Assembly (NCBI GenBank): GCA_947449875.1
Contig: CANFSY010000005.1
Span: 1-58,125, forward strand
Length of the DNA: 58,125 nucleotides
Reading direction: 5' to 3'
Source: Paracoccaceae bacterium
GTDB taxonomy: Bacteria > Pseudomonadota > Alphaproteobacteria > Rhodobacterales > Rhodobacteraceae
The notes beneath the pieces were generated by a model. It was not told where the DNA came from. It worked only from the letters and a program-made list of their open reading frames with translations, and did no database searches. Both the position numbers and the translations under genes were made by a program. Shown here one piece after another: positions 28,626 to 37,405 of the stretch (positions within the stretch are counted from its first letter, which is position 1; the number at the start of each line of letters is the position of its first letter).

Positions 28626-30700
28626 TGCTGGGGGGCAAGATAACGGCAGCAACCCTATTTCAACCCACCGTCTTGCTGGCGCTTGCCTTGATGGGGGTTA
28701 TCTTGATGATGGTGCTGCCGGTGCCGGCCTGGGTGCTGGATATCGGCCTGGCTTTGTCCTTCGCGCTGGCGATTTTGATGCTGACCGTGACCCTGTTCAT
28801 CGAGCGCCCGCTAGAGTTTTCGGCTTTTCCCACGATTCTGCTGGCCTCTTTGATGCTCCGGCTGTCGTTGAATGTCTCGTCGACCAAATTGATCATCGGG
28901 CAGGGGCACACCGGCACGGCAGCGGCAGGTCATGTCATTCAGGGCTTTGCTGATTTTATCATGGGCGGCAACCTGTTGCTGGGCATAGTGATTTTTCTCG
29001 TCCTGCTGATTGTGAACTTTGTTGTGATCACAAAAGGTGCCGGTCGTATGGCAGAGGTGGGCGCGCGCTTCGCCCTTGATGGGATGCCCGGCAAGCAACT
29101 GGCCATTGATGCCGACATGGCCGCTGGTGCCATTACCCATGCCGAGGCCAAACTGCGCCGCGAGCGGGAGCTGGCGGAAACGAATTTTTTCGGCTCTCTC
29201 GACGGGGCGTCGAAATTCGTCAAGGGCGATGCGGTGGCAAGTTTGTTGATCACCGGATTGAATATCGTGATGGGGCTGATCGTCGGGGTATTTGTGCACG
29301 GGATGCCCGTCGCGAAAGCCTTTGAAACCTATGCGATTTTGACTGTCGGCGATGGGCTTGTCGGCCAGATTCCGGCGGTAATCATCTCGGTTGGGGCGGC
29401 GCTTTTACTCGCACGTGGGGGGGCTGTCGGGGCCACGGATGTGTCCTTTTTTGCCCAACTTGGGCGCTATCCGGGGGCCTTGGGCACGGTGGCGCTGTTG
29501 ATGGCGATGATCGCCGTGGTTCCCGGCATGCCGTTTTTGCCTTTCATACTAGGTGCTGCCGCTTTGGCTGCGGCAGCTTGGCGCGCTGGGCATCAGGATG
29601 CCGAAACACCAGCCGTTGAACCTGCGGCGCAACCTTCCGGCAAGAAGCCCATGGGCGATATTCTTGATTTTGACGAGATTCACATAGAATTTGCCCCAAA
29701 TCTCGTCGCAATGGCGCTGGATCCTGCCACTGGCCTTGATGCGCGCATTGTGAATATGCGCAGCCATGTGGCCACGCAATTTGGGGTGATTTTGCCGGAA
29801 ATTCGCCTGACCGATGCGCCGGCCCTTGGCTCGGGCATTTATGCCATCCGGCTGCAAGGCGTTGAAAAGGTGCGCGATAAACTGATACCCGATCGCACCT
29901 TGGTGCTCTTGGCCGAGGGTATCTCTGCCCCCGATGGCATTGATGTGAAAGAACCCGTCTACGGGGCACCCGCCCGATGGATCTTGCCTGATCAGCAGGA
30001 AGAGGCAGCCTTTGCCGGTTTGACCGTTGTTTCGCCCCCCGAAGTCTTGGCCACCCATTTGCTAGAGGTGATCAAAGCCAATCTCGCCCGGCTTTTGTCG
30101 CTGCGTGGCCTGCGCCGCTTGCTGGATGAGTTCACCAAGACCACAGATCCAACCCGTGCCGATCAAAACAAACGGCTTTTGGATGAATTGGTGCCCGACA
30201 AGGTTCCGATCGACACTCTGCTAACGGTCTTGCGCTTGTTGCTGGAAGAACGTGTGTCGATCCGCAACCTGCCCCTTATTCTGGAAGCCGCAGCAGAAGC
30301 GCGCAGTCTGGGTACGCCGGACGCCATTTGTGAACACGTGCGTCATAGGTTGGGTTTCCAACTTGTGGCCGAATTGCGCCGCGCAGATGGCACAATTCCG
30401 CTTATTCAACTGGCCTCGGAATGGGAGAAAACCTTTGCGGCCTATCAGGTCGACGGCGACCGCGGGCAGCGTGATGTGGCCTTGCCACCTGACCAATTCA
30501 GCAGGTTGGCCAATGGTTTGGCCGAAAAGCTGAACAAGGCGGCCGAGCAGGGAACCTTTCCGGCCCTTGTCACCTCAACCCTGCGGCGGCGGTTCTTGCG
30601 CACCGTGGTTGCGGCCAAGGGGTTAACCGCCAGCGTGCTGTCTTACGAAGAAATCGGAACCGAGGCGCGACCGGCCCTTGTGGGCGTTGTGCCGATATGA
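28622..30700 (+). CDS. flhA: Flagellar export protein FlhA
   Basis: PTILLASLMLRLSLNVSSTKLI...NFVVITKGAGRMAEVGARFALDGMPGKQLAIDADMAAG, 692 aa. Confidence 0.98.
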   Translation: MMLGGKITAATLFQPTVLLALALMGVILMMVLPVPAWVLDIGLALSFALAILMLTVTLFIERPLEFSAFPTILLASLMLRLSLNVSSTKLIIGQGHTGTAAAGHVIQGFADFIMGGNLLLGIVIFLVLLIVNFVVITKGAGRMAEVGARFALDGMPGKQLAIDADMAAGAITHAEAKLRRERELAETNFFGSLDGASKFVKGDAVASLLITGLNIVMGLIVGVFVHGMPVAKAFETYAILTVGDGLVGQIPAVIISVGAALLLARGGAVGATDVSFFAQLGRYPGALGTVALLMAMIAVVPGMPFLPFILGAAALAAAAWRAGHQDAETPAVEPAAQPSGKKPMGDILDFDEIHIEFAPNLVAMALDPATGLDARIVNMRSHVATQFGVILPEIRLTDAPALGSGIYAIRLQGVEKVRDKLIPDRTLVLLAEGISAPDGIDVKEPVYGAPARWILPDQQEEAAFAGLTVVSPPEVLATHLLEVIKANLARLLSLRGLRRLLDEFTKTTDPTRADQNKRLLDELVPDKVPIDTLLTVLRLLLEERVSIRNLPLILEAAAEARSLGTPDAICEHVRHRLGFQLVAELRRADGTIPLIQLASEWEKTFAAYQVDGDRGQRDVALPPDQFSRLANGLAEKLNKAAEQGTFPALVTSTLRRRFLRTVVAAKGLTASVLSYEEIGTEARPALVGVVPI

Positions 30701-31473
30701 CGGACCTTTTTGCACAGATGCTACAGGCGGCGGGCCTGACACAAGGCTGGCTTTGGGCGGCGGCCCTTGTCTTCTTGCGTGTCGGGGCCGCGATGGCCCT
30801 AATGCCGGCCTTTGGCGATCAGGTTGTGCCGCAGCGGGTTCGGTTGGTGTTGGCGCTGGCCTTTACGGCCATTGTGCTCCCCGCGGTCGCAGGCCAGATG
30901 CAAGACCTGCCCTCAGTCCCCCTTGCTGCAGGAGAAGAGGTTTTGGCCGGCTTGACGCTGGGCATCGGGCTGCGCCTGTTTGTCTTGGCCTTGCAGACGG
31001 CGGGGTCGATTGTGGCGCAAACCACCTCTTTGTCGCAGCTTTTTGCAGGCGCGACACCCGAACCGCAGCCTGCGATCGGCAATTTGCTGACAATGGCCAG
31101 CCTTGCCTTGGCGGTGCAGGCCGGTCTTCATGTGCGTGCCGCCATTCTTTTTGTGATGTCGTACCAGATTTTGCCGGCCGGTCGCTTGCCTGCGGCCGCC
31201 GATCTTGCAGAGTGGGGGTTGCAGCGGATTGTGGCCGCGACGGTCTTGGCCTTGGGTCTGGCCGCGCCCTTCGTGATAGGGTCGGTCGTTTACAACGTGG
31301 CCCTCGGGGTGATCAACCGCGCCATGCCGCAGATGCCCGTGTCGATGGTGGGCGCACCGGTCTTGACACTGGGGGCGTTGGTCTTGATGGCACTCGCCTC
31401 GCCGCTGATCTTGGTCATCTGGCTTGAGGCGTTTACCGCCTTTCTGGCCAATCCGACCGTTATCGCAAGATGA
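30697..31473 (+). CDS. fliR: Flagellar export protein FliR
   Basis: 258 aa; FLRVGAAMALMPAFGDQVVPQRVRLVLALAFTAIVLP...; ATGA-coupled with flhA. Confidence 0.94.
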   Translation: MTDLFAQMLQAAGLTQGWLWAAALVFLRVGAAMALMPAFGDQVVPQRVRLVLALAFTAIVLPAVAGQMQDLPSVPLAAGEEVLAGLTLGIGLRLFVLALQTAGSIVAQTTSLSQLFAGATPEPQPAIGNLLTMASLALAVQAGLHVRAAILFVMSYQILPAGRLPAAADLAEWGLQRIVAATVLALGLAAPFVIGSVVYNVALGVINRAMPQMPVSMVGAPVLTLGALVLMALASPLILVIWLEAFTAFLANPTVIAR

Positions 31474-32549
31474 GTGAGCAAGACGCCGAAAAGTCTTTTG
31501 AACCGTCACAAAAGCGGCTTGATGAGGCCCGAAAGCGCGGCGATGTGCCAAGTTCGGCAGATCTGTCGACTGCGGCCGTCTACGGGGCCTTGGCGTTGGG
31601 GCTATCGGTGTTGGGGCACAAGGCCATTGATCAGATTGGAACAGCGGCTTCGGGATTGCTCGCACAGTCAGACCACCTTTCGCAAGATTGGCTTGGATCG
31701 GCGTACGCTCCGACGTTGGGCGCACTGGTCGGTTTTGGTGCACCGATTCTGGGGCTGGTGCTTCTGCCTTTGGGTGCGGCTTTGGCGGTGACGATGGCCC
31801 AAAGGGGCCTTACCTTTGCACCGGACCGGATTGCGCCAAAATGGTCGCGCATCTCGCCCTTGGCGGGATTGGGGCAGCGCTTTGGGGCCGAGGGCTTGTT
31901 TTCCTTTGCCAAAGGCCTGTTCAAGATGCTCGCCATTTGCGCCTTGGTTGCAGGTTTGGTGCCGCGCTATGGCGATCAAGTGCTGCAAAGCCTACGCTAT
32001 TCTGCCGGCCAATCCACTGTTTTAATGCTGCAAATCCTGATGCAGGTTCTGGTCTTGGCGTTTTTGGCCAGCCTTGTCTTTGGTGCTTTGGATTATGGCT
32101 GGCAGTGGGTCCAGCACCGCCGCCGCAACATGATGACCCGCCAAGACATGGTCGACGAGCACAAGGAAAGCGAAGGCGACCCCCACACCAAAGGGCAACG
32201 CCAGCAAAAAGGGCGCGAGATTGCGATGGCCCAGATGCTGCAAGATGTGGCCAAGGCGGATGTGGTCTTGGTGAACCCGACCCATTACGCTGTGGCCCTG
32301 AAATGGCGCAGGGGGGATCGCTCGGCCCCGATTTGTGTCGCAAAAGGGGTGGATGACGTGGCGGCGCGCATCCGCGCCAAGGCTGCCGAAGCCGGCGTGC
32401 CCGTTCACCGGGACCCGCCAACCGCCCGCGCCATTTACGCAACGGTAGAGATTGGCCAAGCGATCCGACCCGATCACTACAAATCCGTCGCCGCCGCCAT
32501 CCGCTTTGCCGAAGCGATGCGAAAACGGGCCAAAGGGATGGCGCGATGA
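31470..32549 (+). CDS. flhB: Flagellar export protein FlhB
   Basis: EPSQKRLDEARKRGDVPSSADLS...TRQDMVDEHKESEGDPHTKGQRQQ...VVLVNPTHYAVALKWRRGDRSAPICVAKG (NPTH autocleavage site). Confidence 0.97.
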   Translation: MSEQDAEKSFEPSQKRLDEARKRGDVPSSADLSTAAVYGALALGLSVLGHKAIDQIGTAASGLLAQSDHLSQDWLGSAYAPTLGALVGFGAPILGLVLLPLGAALAVTMAQRGLTFAPDRIAPKWSRISPLAGLGQRFGAEGLFSFAKGLFKMLAICALVAGLVPRYGDQVLQSLRYSAGQSTVLMLQILMQVLVLAFLASLVFGALDYGWQWVQHRRRNMMTRQDMVDEHKESEGDPHTKGQRQQKGREIAMAQMLQDVAKADVVLVNPTHYAVALKWRRGDRSAPICVAKGVDDVAARIRAKAAEAGVPVHRDPPTARAIYATVEIGQAIRPDHYKSVAAAIRFAEAMRKRAKGMAR

Positions 32550-32869
32550 AAGACACCGAACGGCTGCATCGCCTTGGCCAGATCAGCGCCCTTTTGCGCG
32601 CAAGAAAATTGCAAAGGTTGCAAGGCGCAGCCCAAGCGCGCCAAGTCAGTTTGAACAGATTGGCCGCCCTAGATGCGCCGATGCCCGCACCGGATCTGCC
32701 GTCAATTGCGGCAGAGGAGGTGGCTTTGCGTTATGCGGTTTGGGTTGATCAGCGGCGGCGCGAGATCAATCTTACGCTGGCCCGCCAAACGGCCGAGTGG
32801 CACGTGGCCCTGCAAGAGGCGGCCGAGGCGTTCGGTCGTGATCAGGTTGTGCAAAGTTTGGCAGAATAG
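32546..32869 (+). CDS. Small coiled-coil protein after flhB, FliJ candidate
   Basis: 107 aa, helical/charged; ATGA-coupled with flhB. Confidence 0.6.
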   Translation: MKDTERLHRLGQISALLRARKLQRLQGAAQARQVSLNRLAALDAPMPAPDLPSIAAEEVALRYAVWVDQRRREINLTLARQTAEWHVALQEAAEAFGRDQVVQSLAE

Positions 32870-32872
32870 GCC

Positions 32873-33334
32873 CTATGCGTCGCGACGCAGGATATCGGTT
32901 ATCAGCACATCCGTCACCTTGTCGCCAAGCACAGATTTGGCGGCCTCTAACAGGGCCGTGCGCAACGGGATCAGGTTGGTGGCATCGGTGTAAGACCCGC
33001 TAAAGCCGCCAGCACTGGCGTGGTCGAACATCACCTGCAAAAAGGCGTCACGCAATTTCGGCTCGGCCGTATCGACATCGGATGTCATGCCCGCGCGCAC
33101 CTCAAGGCTTAGTGATAGAACCATCAGGGCCGACACTTTGCCCTGCGCCATGATCGGCACGATGAATGGATTGGCCAGTTTGGCATAGTCTTTCAGCGTA
33201 TGCGCGTCATCTTCTGGCTTGATCGCAGACTCTGAGGCGTGGTCATATGACACGGGCCGGGCGACGTAACCGGCCCCCGCGCCCAAACACAGCCCCAAAA
33301 GCCCCAAAGCAAATGGCAGGATTTTACGGATCAT
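32873..33334 (-). CDS. FliL-like flagellar protein (second copy)
   Basis: 153 aa; N-terminal TM/signal; FIVPIMAQGKVSALMVLSLSLEVRAGMTSDVDTAEPKLRDAFLQVMFDHASAGGF...VTDVLITDILRRDA. Confidence 0.65.
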   Translation of the reverse strand: MIRKILPFALGLLGLCLGAGAGYVARPVSYDHASESAIKPEDDAHTLKDYAKLANPFIVPIMAQGKVSALMVLSLSLEVRAGMTSDVDTAEPKLRDAFLQVMFDHASAGGFSGSYTDATNLIPLRTALLEAAKSVLGDKVTDVLITDILRRDA

Positions 33335-33339
33335 GGCGG

Positions 33340-34068
33340 TCAGAACGGAATGATGGTATCGACGGCTTGCTGCCCCCAGCCGGGCTGCTGCACATCGGTG
33401 ATCTGGCCGCGCCCGCCATAAGAAATCTGCGCCTCGGCGATTTTGTCGTAGGTGATTTCATTCTGGCGAGAGATGTCATCGGGCCTCACATATCCCTTAA
33501 CCATTAAATCGCGCATTTCGTTGTTAACCCGTACTTGCTGCTGGCCTGCGATGCGCAAGACACCGTTTGGCAATTCCTCGACCACAGTGGCGGCCAGCCG
33601 CAGCGTAACCTTTTCAGTGCGCGCCACATTTCCGGTACCCGCAAAGGTGGATGCCGAGTTGACCGAAACCAAATCGGCCGAACTTGCCCCATCGGGCAGC
33701 ACCGCGGCATCCAAACGCTGGGGAATCCCGAACAAAGACGGCATTCCCATTTTATCACTCGCGGTGCGGCTGCGACCGGTGGAATCCTTGATGGTGGCCT
33801 GATCGTCAATCTCGACCACCACGGTCAGAATGTCGCCGCGCGCACTGGCGCGGTGGTCGCCCAGAAGCGAACTGCGCTGCGCTGTCCACAGCGACGATTG
33901 CTCTGTCGGGCCGCGATCATCGGCGACGGCGGGCAGGGTGGAATAGACCCCGTTTTGCGCGGGGCTGTTGGGCATGGCAGAAAAGTCGGGGCTGTGGCCC
34001 ACCTTGGCAAGGTTGCCACAGGCCGATAATATCAAAAACGCTAGGAAAGATTTGCGCATGTTTCTCAC
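33340..34068 (-). CDS. flgH: Flagellar L-ring protein FlgH
   Basis: Lipoprotein-like N-term; SLWTAQRSSLLGDHRASARGDILTVVVEIDDQATIKDST...LRIAGQQQVRVNNEMRDLMVKGYVRPDDISRQNEITYDKIAEAQISYGGRG. Confidence 0.95.
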   Translation of the reverse strand: MRNMRKSFLAFLILSACGNLAKVGHSPDFSAMPNSPAQNGVYSTLPAVADDRGPTEQSSLWTAQRSSLLGDHRASARGDILTVVVEIDDQATIKDSTGRSRTASDKMGMPSLFGIPQRLDAAVLPDGASSADLVSVNSASTFAGTGNVARTEKVTLRLAATVVEELPNGVLRIAGQQQVRVNNEMRDLMVKGYVRPDDISRQNEITYDKIAEAQISYGGRGQITDVQQPGWGQQAVDTIIPF

Positions 34069-34493
34069 TCTTGCGGGTTGGGGCCAACGCGCACGCTGCC
34101 ATCCGGGGCGACCGCGCCCTGAACGGTCATATGCGAAGACAGGTTCATCACTTTGATCACAGCCCCAGCACCGCCCCGTTCCAGCGCGCGGCCGTCGGTG
34201 CGGATGGTTAGGCCTGCGACTTGGTAGACGACCGACACCACCTGATTGCGCTGGATCAGGGCCGGTGACTCCAGATCGGCGGCATGAACGGGCCGGCCGG
34301 CGTAAAGTGTCACTTTGGCTTCAAGCCCCACGCCGGCATCGGTGGCGGTCAGCGCGCCGATGATGTCGGCGGGCACTGTGGCCAGATCTTGGGCTGTCAC
34401 GATGGTCTGCGCCTTGATCGTGCGGGTGGCGACCACACTGTCGGCCATGGCCGCGCAGGGAAAAAGGGCCGCCAACACCAAGACCCGCATCAT
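34065..34493 (-). CDS. flgA: Flagellar P-ring assembly chaperone FlgA
   Basis: SVVATRTIKAQTIVTAQDLATVPADIIGALTATDAGVGLEAKVTLYAGRPVHAADLESPALIQRNQVVSVVYQVAGLTIRTDGRALERGGAG. Confidence 0.93.
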   Translation of the reverse strand: MMRVLVLAALFPCAAMADSVVATRTIKAQTIVTAQDLATVPADIIGALTATDAGVGLEAKVTLYAGRPVHAADLESPALIQRNQVVSVVYQVAGLTIRTDGRALERGGAGAVIKVMNLSSHMTVQGAVAPDGSVRVGPNPQE

Positions 34494-35275
34494 TTCACCT
34501 GCGTTGTAGCAGACATCATCTGATCGACGGCGGTGATCACCTTGGCGTTCAACTCGTACCCGCGCTGGGCTTTGATCAATTCGGTGATCTCTTGCACGGC
34601 ATCGACCGAGCTGGACTCTAGATAGCCTTGCCGTAACGTACCAAAGCCCTCGGTTCCGGGTGCCCCCTCGATCGGGGGGCCAGAGGCGGCGCTTTCCATA
34701 AACAGGTTTGATCCGCTCGCCTCGAGCCCTTTTTCATTGGCAAAGGTGGCAAGGGTGAACTGGCCCAGTTGGGTCGGGTTAATCTGGCCTTCGAAATAGG
34801 CGTAAACCTCGCCATCGGCGTTGATCGCAATGCTTTTGGCATCTGACGGGATCGTGATGCCCGGATTGACCTGATATCCGTCTGACGTGACGATCAGCCC
34901 ATCGGCCGTGCGCTTGAGCGCGCCGTCGCGGGTATAGGCCGTGGCGCCCGAGGGCAGCGTCACCTCTAGATAGCCTTTGCCTTGCACCGCCAGATCCAAA
35001 TCGCCGCCGGTCTCGCTGAGTGCACCTTGCTGCAGAATGACAGACACCGACGAGGGCCGCACCCCCATGCCCAGTTGCACGCCGGTGGGCAACATCGTGC
35101 CCGTTTCGGATGAAATGACGCCGGGCTGTTGCACCTGCTGATACATCAAATCGGCAAAGTCGGCGCGGCGGGCGTTGTAGGCCGTGGTCGACATGTTGGC
35201 CAAGTTGTTTGACACAACATCGACCTTCATTTGTTGCGCGCTCATCCCCGAGGCTGCGATTTGCAGGGCGTTCAT
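34490..35275 (-). CDS. flgG: Flagellar distal rod protein FlgG
   Basis: MNALQIAASGMSAQQMKVDVVSNNLANMSTTAYNARRADFADLMYQ...IKAQRGYELNAKVITAVDQMMSATTQVK. Confidence 0.97.
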   Translation of the reverse strand: MNALQIAASGMSAQQMKVDVVSNNLANMSTTAYNARRADFADLMYQQVQQPGVISSETGTMLPTGVQLGMGVRPSSVSVILQQGALSETGGDLDLAVQGKGYLEVTLPSGATAYTRDGALKRTADGLIVTSDGYQVNPGITIPSDAKSIAINADGEVYAYFEGQINPTQLGQFTLATFANEKGLEASGSNLFMESAASGPPIEGAPGTEGFGTLRQGYLESSSVDAVQEITELIKAQRGYELNAKVITAVDQMMSATTQVK

Positions 35276-35283
35276 TGTCTTTT

Positions 35284-35994
35284 CTACCTTCCAAGGGTTT
35301 GGATGACGGCGCGGGTGCGGTCATCCTCGCGGTCTAGAAAACTTTGTCCAAGTTCATAGGCGCGCTGCACGCTGATCATCTTGGCCACTTCAGACACCGC
35401 GTCGACATTGCTGTCTTCAAGGTGGCCTTGCAGAATGCTGCCCCCCTCGGCCGGTTGGTAGGCGGTGGCCGTAAAGATCGTGCCTTGCTGGTGGGTCAAG
35501 CTCAGCGGGTCAGTGGGGGCCCAAAGGCCCAACTTGGCCAAGGGCGCACCGTCGGCGGACAAGGTGCCATCCGCAGCCAGACCAATGTTTTTTGCGATCG
35601 GCGGCAGCGCGATCGGCGCGCCGGAAGCATCCAGCACAGGGTTGCCATCAGCGGTTTGCAAGGTGCCATCCGCGCCCGGCGTAAAGCTGCCCGCCCGTGT
35701 GAGCGCTTGGCCTTGCGGGGTTTGCACCAGAAAGAAGCCAGAACCTTCGATTGCAAAATCCAAAGCGCCGCCGGTTGCGCTGACCGGCGCTTGTTGCAGA
35801 TCAACCGCGCGGGTGTTGGCAAACCCCATCGACAGCGAAGGCCCATCCCCGCCAGAGGCGATGAATTCGGCAAAAATCGTGCCCTCGCGCTTGAAGCCAT
35901 TGGTTGACGCGTTGGCGATGTTGTTGGCAATCGCGTCCATCTGGCTGAGCAGACCGGTTTGCCGCGACAAGGTGACATAGCCCGAGGCATCCAT
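35284..35994 (-). CDS. flgF: Flagellar rod protein FlgF
   Basis: MDASGYVTLSRQTGLLSQMDAIANNIANASTNGFKREGTIFAEFI... Confidence 0.94.
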   Translation of the reverse strand: MDASGYVTLSRQTGLLSQMDAIANNIANASTNGFKREGTIFAEFIASGGDGPSLSMGFANTRAVDLQQAPVSATGGALDFAIEGSGFFLVQTPQGQALTRAGSFTPGADGTLQTADGNPVLDASGAPIALPPIAKNIGLAADGTLSADGAPLAKLGLWAPTDPLSLTHQQGTIFTATAYQPAEGGSILQGHLEDSNVDAVSEVAKMISVQRAYELGQSFLDREDDRTRAVIQTLGR

Positions 35995-35995
35995 G

Positions 35996-36262
35996 CTACA
36001 CCCGCGCGATCATCGGCACGATGGTGGCCGTGAAAAAGGTAAGCAGGGTTGATGTCATAAAGCTCATCGAAACCCAAAAGACGATCAGCATGGCGGCGGC
36101 TTTGGGCACAAAGGTCAGCGTGTTTTCCTGAACCGAGGTGAGGGCTTGAAAAAGCCCGACGATCAAGCCCACAACCAGCCCGACGGTAAGAAGCGGTGTC
36201 GACATTTGCACTGCGATCCATAGGGCGGCGCGCAGGGTGTCAAACAGGATCGTCTCGGTCAT
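35996..36262 (-). CDS. fliQ: Flagellar export protein FliQ
   Basis: 88 aa two-TM: MTETILFDTLRAALWIAVQMSTPLLTVGLVVGLIVGLFQALTSVQENTLTFVPK. Confidence 0.96.
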   Translation of the reverse strand: MTETILFDTLRAALWIAVQMSTPLLTVGLVVGLIVGLFQALTSVQENTLTFVPKAAAMLIVFWVSMSFMTSTLLTFFTATIVPMIARV

Positions 36263-36549
36263 ATCGGCATCCTTAAGATTTCCTGATAGGCCTCAACCAC
36301 TTTGTCGCGCAGGGTTGATACGGTTTCGACTGCCAGTTGGGAATTCGCCAAAGCCTCCACCAAAGCATGCGGGTCGGCACCACCGGTCATGGCCGATTTT
36401 GCCGTTTGCTCGCCTTTGGCGAGCGTATCCGCAAAGCTTTGCGCAAAGGTGCCCAAGGCGCTTTCGCCTTGGCCTGCTTGCGGCGTGGGGGCCGCAGCGG
36501 TACGCGCCTTGGCGTACAGCTGCGCTGCGGTGGAAGATCTGATGTCCAT
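36259..36549 (-). CDS. fliE: Flagellar MS-ring/rod adaptor FliE
   Basis: 96 aa; ...DPHALVEALANSQLAVETVSTLRDKVVEAYQEILRMPI. Confidence 0.92.
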   Translation of the reverse strand: MDIRSSTAAQLYAKARTAAAPTPQAGQGESALGTFAQSFADTLAKGEQTAKSAMTGGADPHALVEALANSQLAVETVSTLRDKVVEAYQEILRMPI

Positions 36550-36555
36550 TCTGGA

Positions 36556-36936
36556 TTACCTTCGCAACAGGTCAAACAGGCTTTGGGTCATCGACCGCGC
36601 CTGATCAAAGATTTTGAGGTTCGCCTCATAACTGCGCTGCGCTTCGCGCGCGTCCGCCACTTCAACCACCAGATCGACATTCGAGCCGTCATAGTGGCCA
36701 CTTGCATCGGCCAAGGGATTTCCGGGGTCGTAGACCGGGTTCAGGGCCGATTTGTCCAAAACAACCTTTCCCGCCTGCACCGTGCCGTCAGCCATGTTTT
36801 CATCAAAGGCCACCAGTTTGCGCCGATAGCCGGGCGTATCGACGTTCGAGATGTTTTCGGCCACATGGCGCAGCCGTGCCTGCTGCGCCTCCATCCCCGA
36901 GGCGGCATAACTGAGCGATTTCAACAGGTCAGCCAT
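36556..36936 (-). CDS. flgC: Flagellar rod protein FlgC
   Basis: SLSYAASGMEAQQARLRHVAENISNVDTPGYRRKLVAF...EAQRSYEANLKIFDQARSMTQSLFDLL. Confidence 0.96.
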   Translation of the reverse strand: MADLLKSLSYAASGMEAQQARLRHVAENISNVDTPGYRRKLVAFDENMADGTVQAGKVVLDKSALNPVYDPGNPLADASGHYDGSNVDLVVEVADAREAQRSYEANLKIFDQARSMTQSLFDLLRR

Positions 36937-37320
36937 TTACTTGCGCCCCAGACTGGCGCGCAGAATGTCGCGCGCGTGGCTGTAGACGGCCAAGGCCATG
37001 TCATGCTCTTGCCGGACGGCGGCGGATTTCACCATTTCGCGCTCCAGCGAAACGGTGTTGCCATCGGGCGACTCCTCACCCGCGCTGGATTGGGGCGCGG
37101 TTTGGGCTGCCATCGGGGATGTGGTGAGATGACCGGGTCTTGTGGCGCGCATGCTGGTGTGCGCGCCTGCGTCATAGACCTGCGCGAAATCGGGCAGGTC
37201 CATCGCCTTGTAGCCGGGGGTATCGGCTTGGGCGACGTTGCGGGCAATCTGATCCATCCGCGCTGCGGCATGATCGGCCAAGGCTTCCGCCATGCGCGTC
37301 AGGCTGAGTGTTTCTAACAT
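36937..37320 (-). CDS. flgB: Flagellar rod protein FlgB
   Basis: LADHAAARMDQIARNVAQADTPGYKAMDLPDFAQVY... Confidence 0.93.
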   Translation of the reverse strand: MLETLSLTRMAEALADHAAARMDQIARNVAQADTPGYKAMDLPDFAQVYDAGAHTSMRATRPGHLTTSPMAAQTAPQSSAGEESPDGNTVSLEREMVKSAAVRQEHDMALAVYSHARDILRASLGRK

Positions 37321-37405
37321 CGTGGGCTTCTCCCTCGACCAACTTCACCAAGGCTTAAGACTGATTCCTTTAGAAAGGGTTTCGACATTCCAGTTGGAGA
37401 CAAAA

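Noticed and set aside
36337-37317. 326 aa ORF antisense to fliE/flgC/flgB
   Set aside because: Covers three well-supported flagellar genes on the opposite strand; no recognisable domain.
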